Assembly (NCBI GenBank): GCA_014728185.1 | Contig: WJMB01000233.1 | Coordinates: forward strand, 1 to 5,624 | DNA from: Candidatus Coatesiibacteriota bacterium | GTDB lineage: Bacteria; RBG-13-66-14 | DNA length: 5,624 nt | Reading direction: 5' to 3' | Shown: positions 5,413 through 5,624 of the stretch, piece by piece | How the letters are laid out: every line of letters starts with the position of its first letter | Numbering within the stretch: the first letter of the stretch is position 1 | Translations under genes and position numbers: made by a program | Notes under the pieces: generated by a model | Seen by the model: the letters and a program-made list of their open reading frames with translations, nothing else | Database searches by the model: none | What the model was told of the DNA's origin: nothing

Positions 5413-5602
5413 AAAGCAGGGGATTATCACACGTGTATGAACAGAAATGTGTTGCTAATAGCTAGATATATAGTGGCTTGTAACTGTGCTAGTTATTCCT
5501 GTTTGTGCGTTGCCTGGTGGCATCAAAGATGTTCTCTAAGCGGACGCATCAAATAGAACGCTCTGCTTCGGGAAGTAGCGATTCCTGATTTGGATCCCGA
5601 GC
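5413..5602 (+). repeat. Dispersed intergenic repeat, copy 2
   Basis: This is the plus-strand partner of the segment at 1598-1800. Block A is 5420-5444, block B 5465-5479, block C 5500-5521 and block D 5565-5602, in the same order and with the same 20-base A-B and B-C spacers as copy 1. It lacks about 23 bases found in copy 1 just before block A and has 11 extra bases between C and D. In the reading frame that is open in copy 1, this copy has a stop after block C and then a frame change. If it was ever coding it is now broken. Both copies together bracket the amidohydrolase and racemase genes as an inverted pair about 3.6 kb apart. Confidence 0.8.
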
Positions 5603-5624
5603 ATCTCAGGTAATATGAGACTAA

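Overview
The window reads as a piece of chromosome from a GC-rich bacterium. Three complete genes have strongly GC-rich third codon positions. They are separated by unusually long, visibly AT-richer intergenic DNA. The alanine racemase has the motif set I associate with the Bacteroidetes/Chlorobi-type branch of that family. Nothing in the window fixes the species, and an uncultured or poorly sampled lineage is possible but unproven.

Layout. 1-176: left edge, with a perfect 14-bp inverted repeat interlocked with a second 9-bp inverted repeat. 177-1049 (minus): a two-domain rhodanese-type sulfurtransferase, preceded by a good Shine-Dalgarno and a near-consensus sigma70-type promoter at 1125-1153. 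1154-2390: about 1.2 kb with no convincing gene, holding a possible divergent promoter, a GATTATC-type dyad and one copy of a ~200-bp dispersed repeat. 2391-3548 (plus): an M20D-type metal-dependent amidohydrolase. 3549-4054: 500 bases without a convincing gene, ending in a perfect 16-bp palindrome 23 bases upstream of the next gene. 4055-5212 (plus): a PLP-dependent alanine racemase with no visible Shine-Dalgarno. 5213-5624: non-coding tail with the second copy of the dispersed repeat, in the opposite orientation to the first.

The genes do not form an obvious operon. The sulfurtransferase is divergent from the other two, and the amidohydrolase and racemase are 506 bases apart. The racemase supplies D-alanine for peptidoglycan. 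The amidohydrolase releases free amino acids from N-acyl or peptide-like substrates. A link between them through amino-acid or cell-wall turnover is only a guess.

The most notable signal is the repeat pair (1598-1800 minus, 5413-5602 plus) that brackets the amidohydrolase and racemase genes. Four blocks are highly similar and lie in the same order, and the spacers between the first three blocks are equal in length. I recognise no known element in it. It may be an undescribed dispersed intergenic repeat, a decayed mobile element or a decayed gene. I see no CRISPR array, tRNA, rRNA, transposase or defence system.
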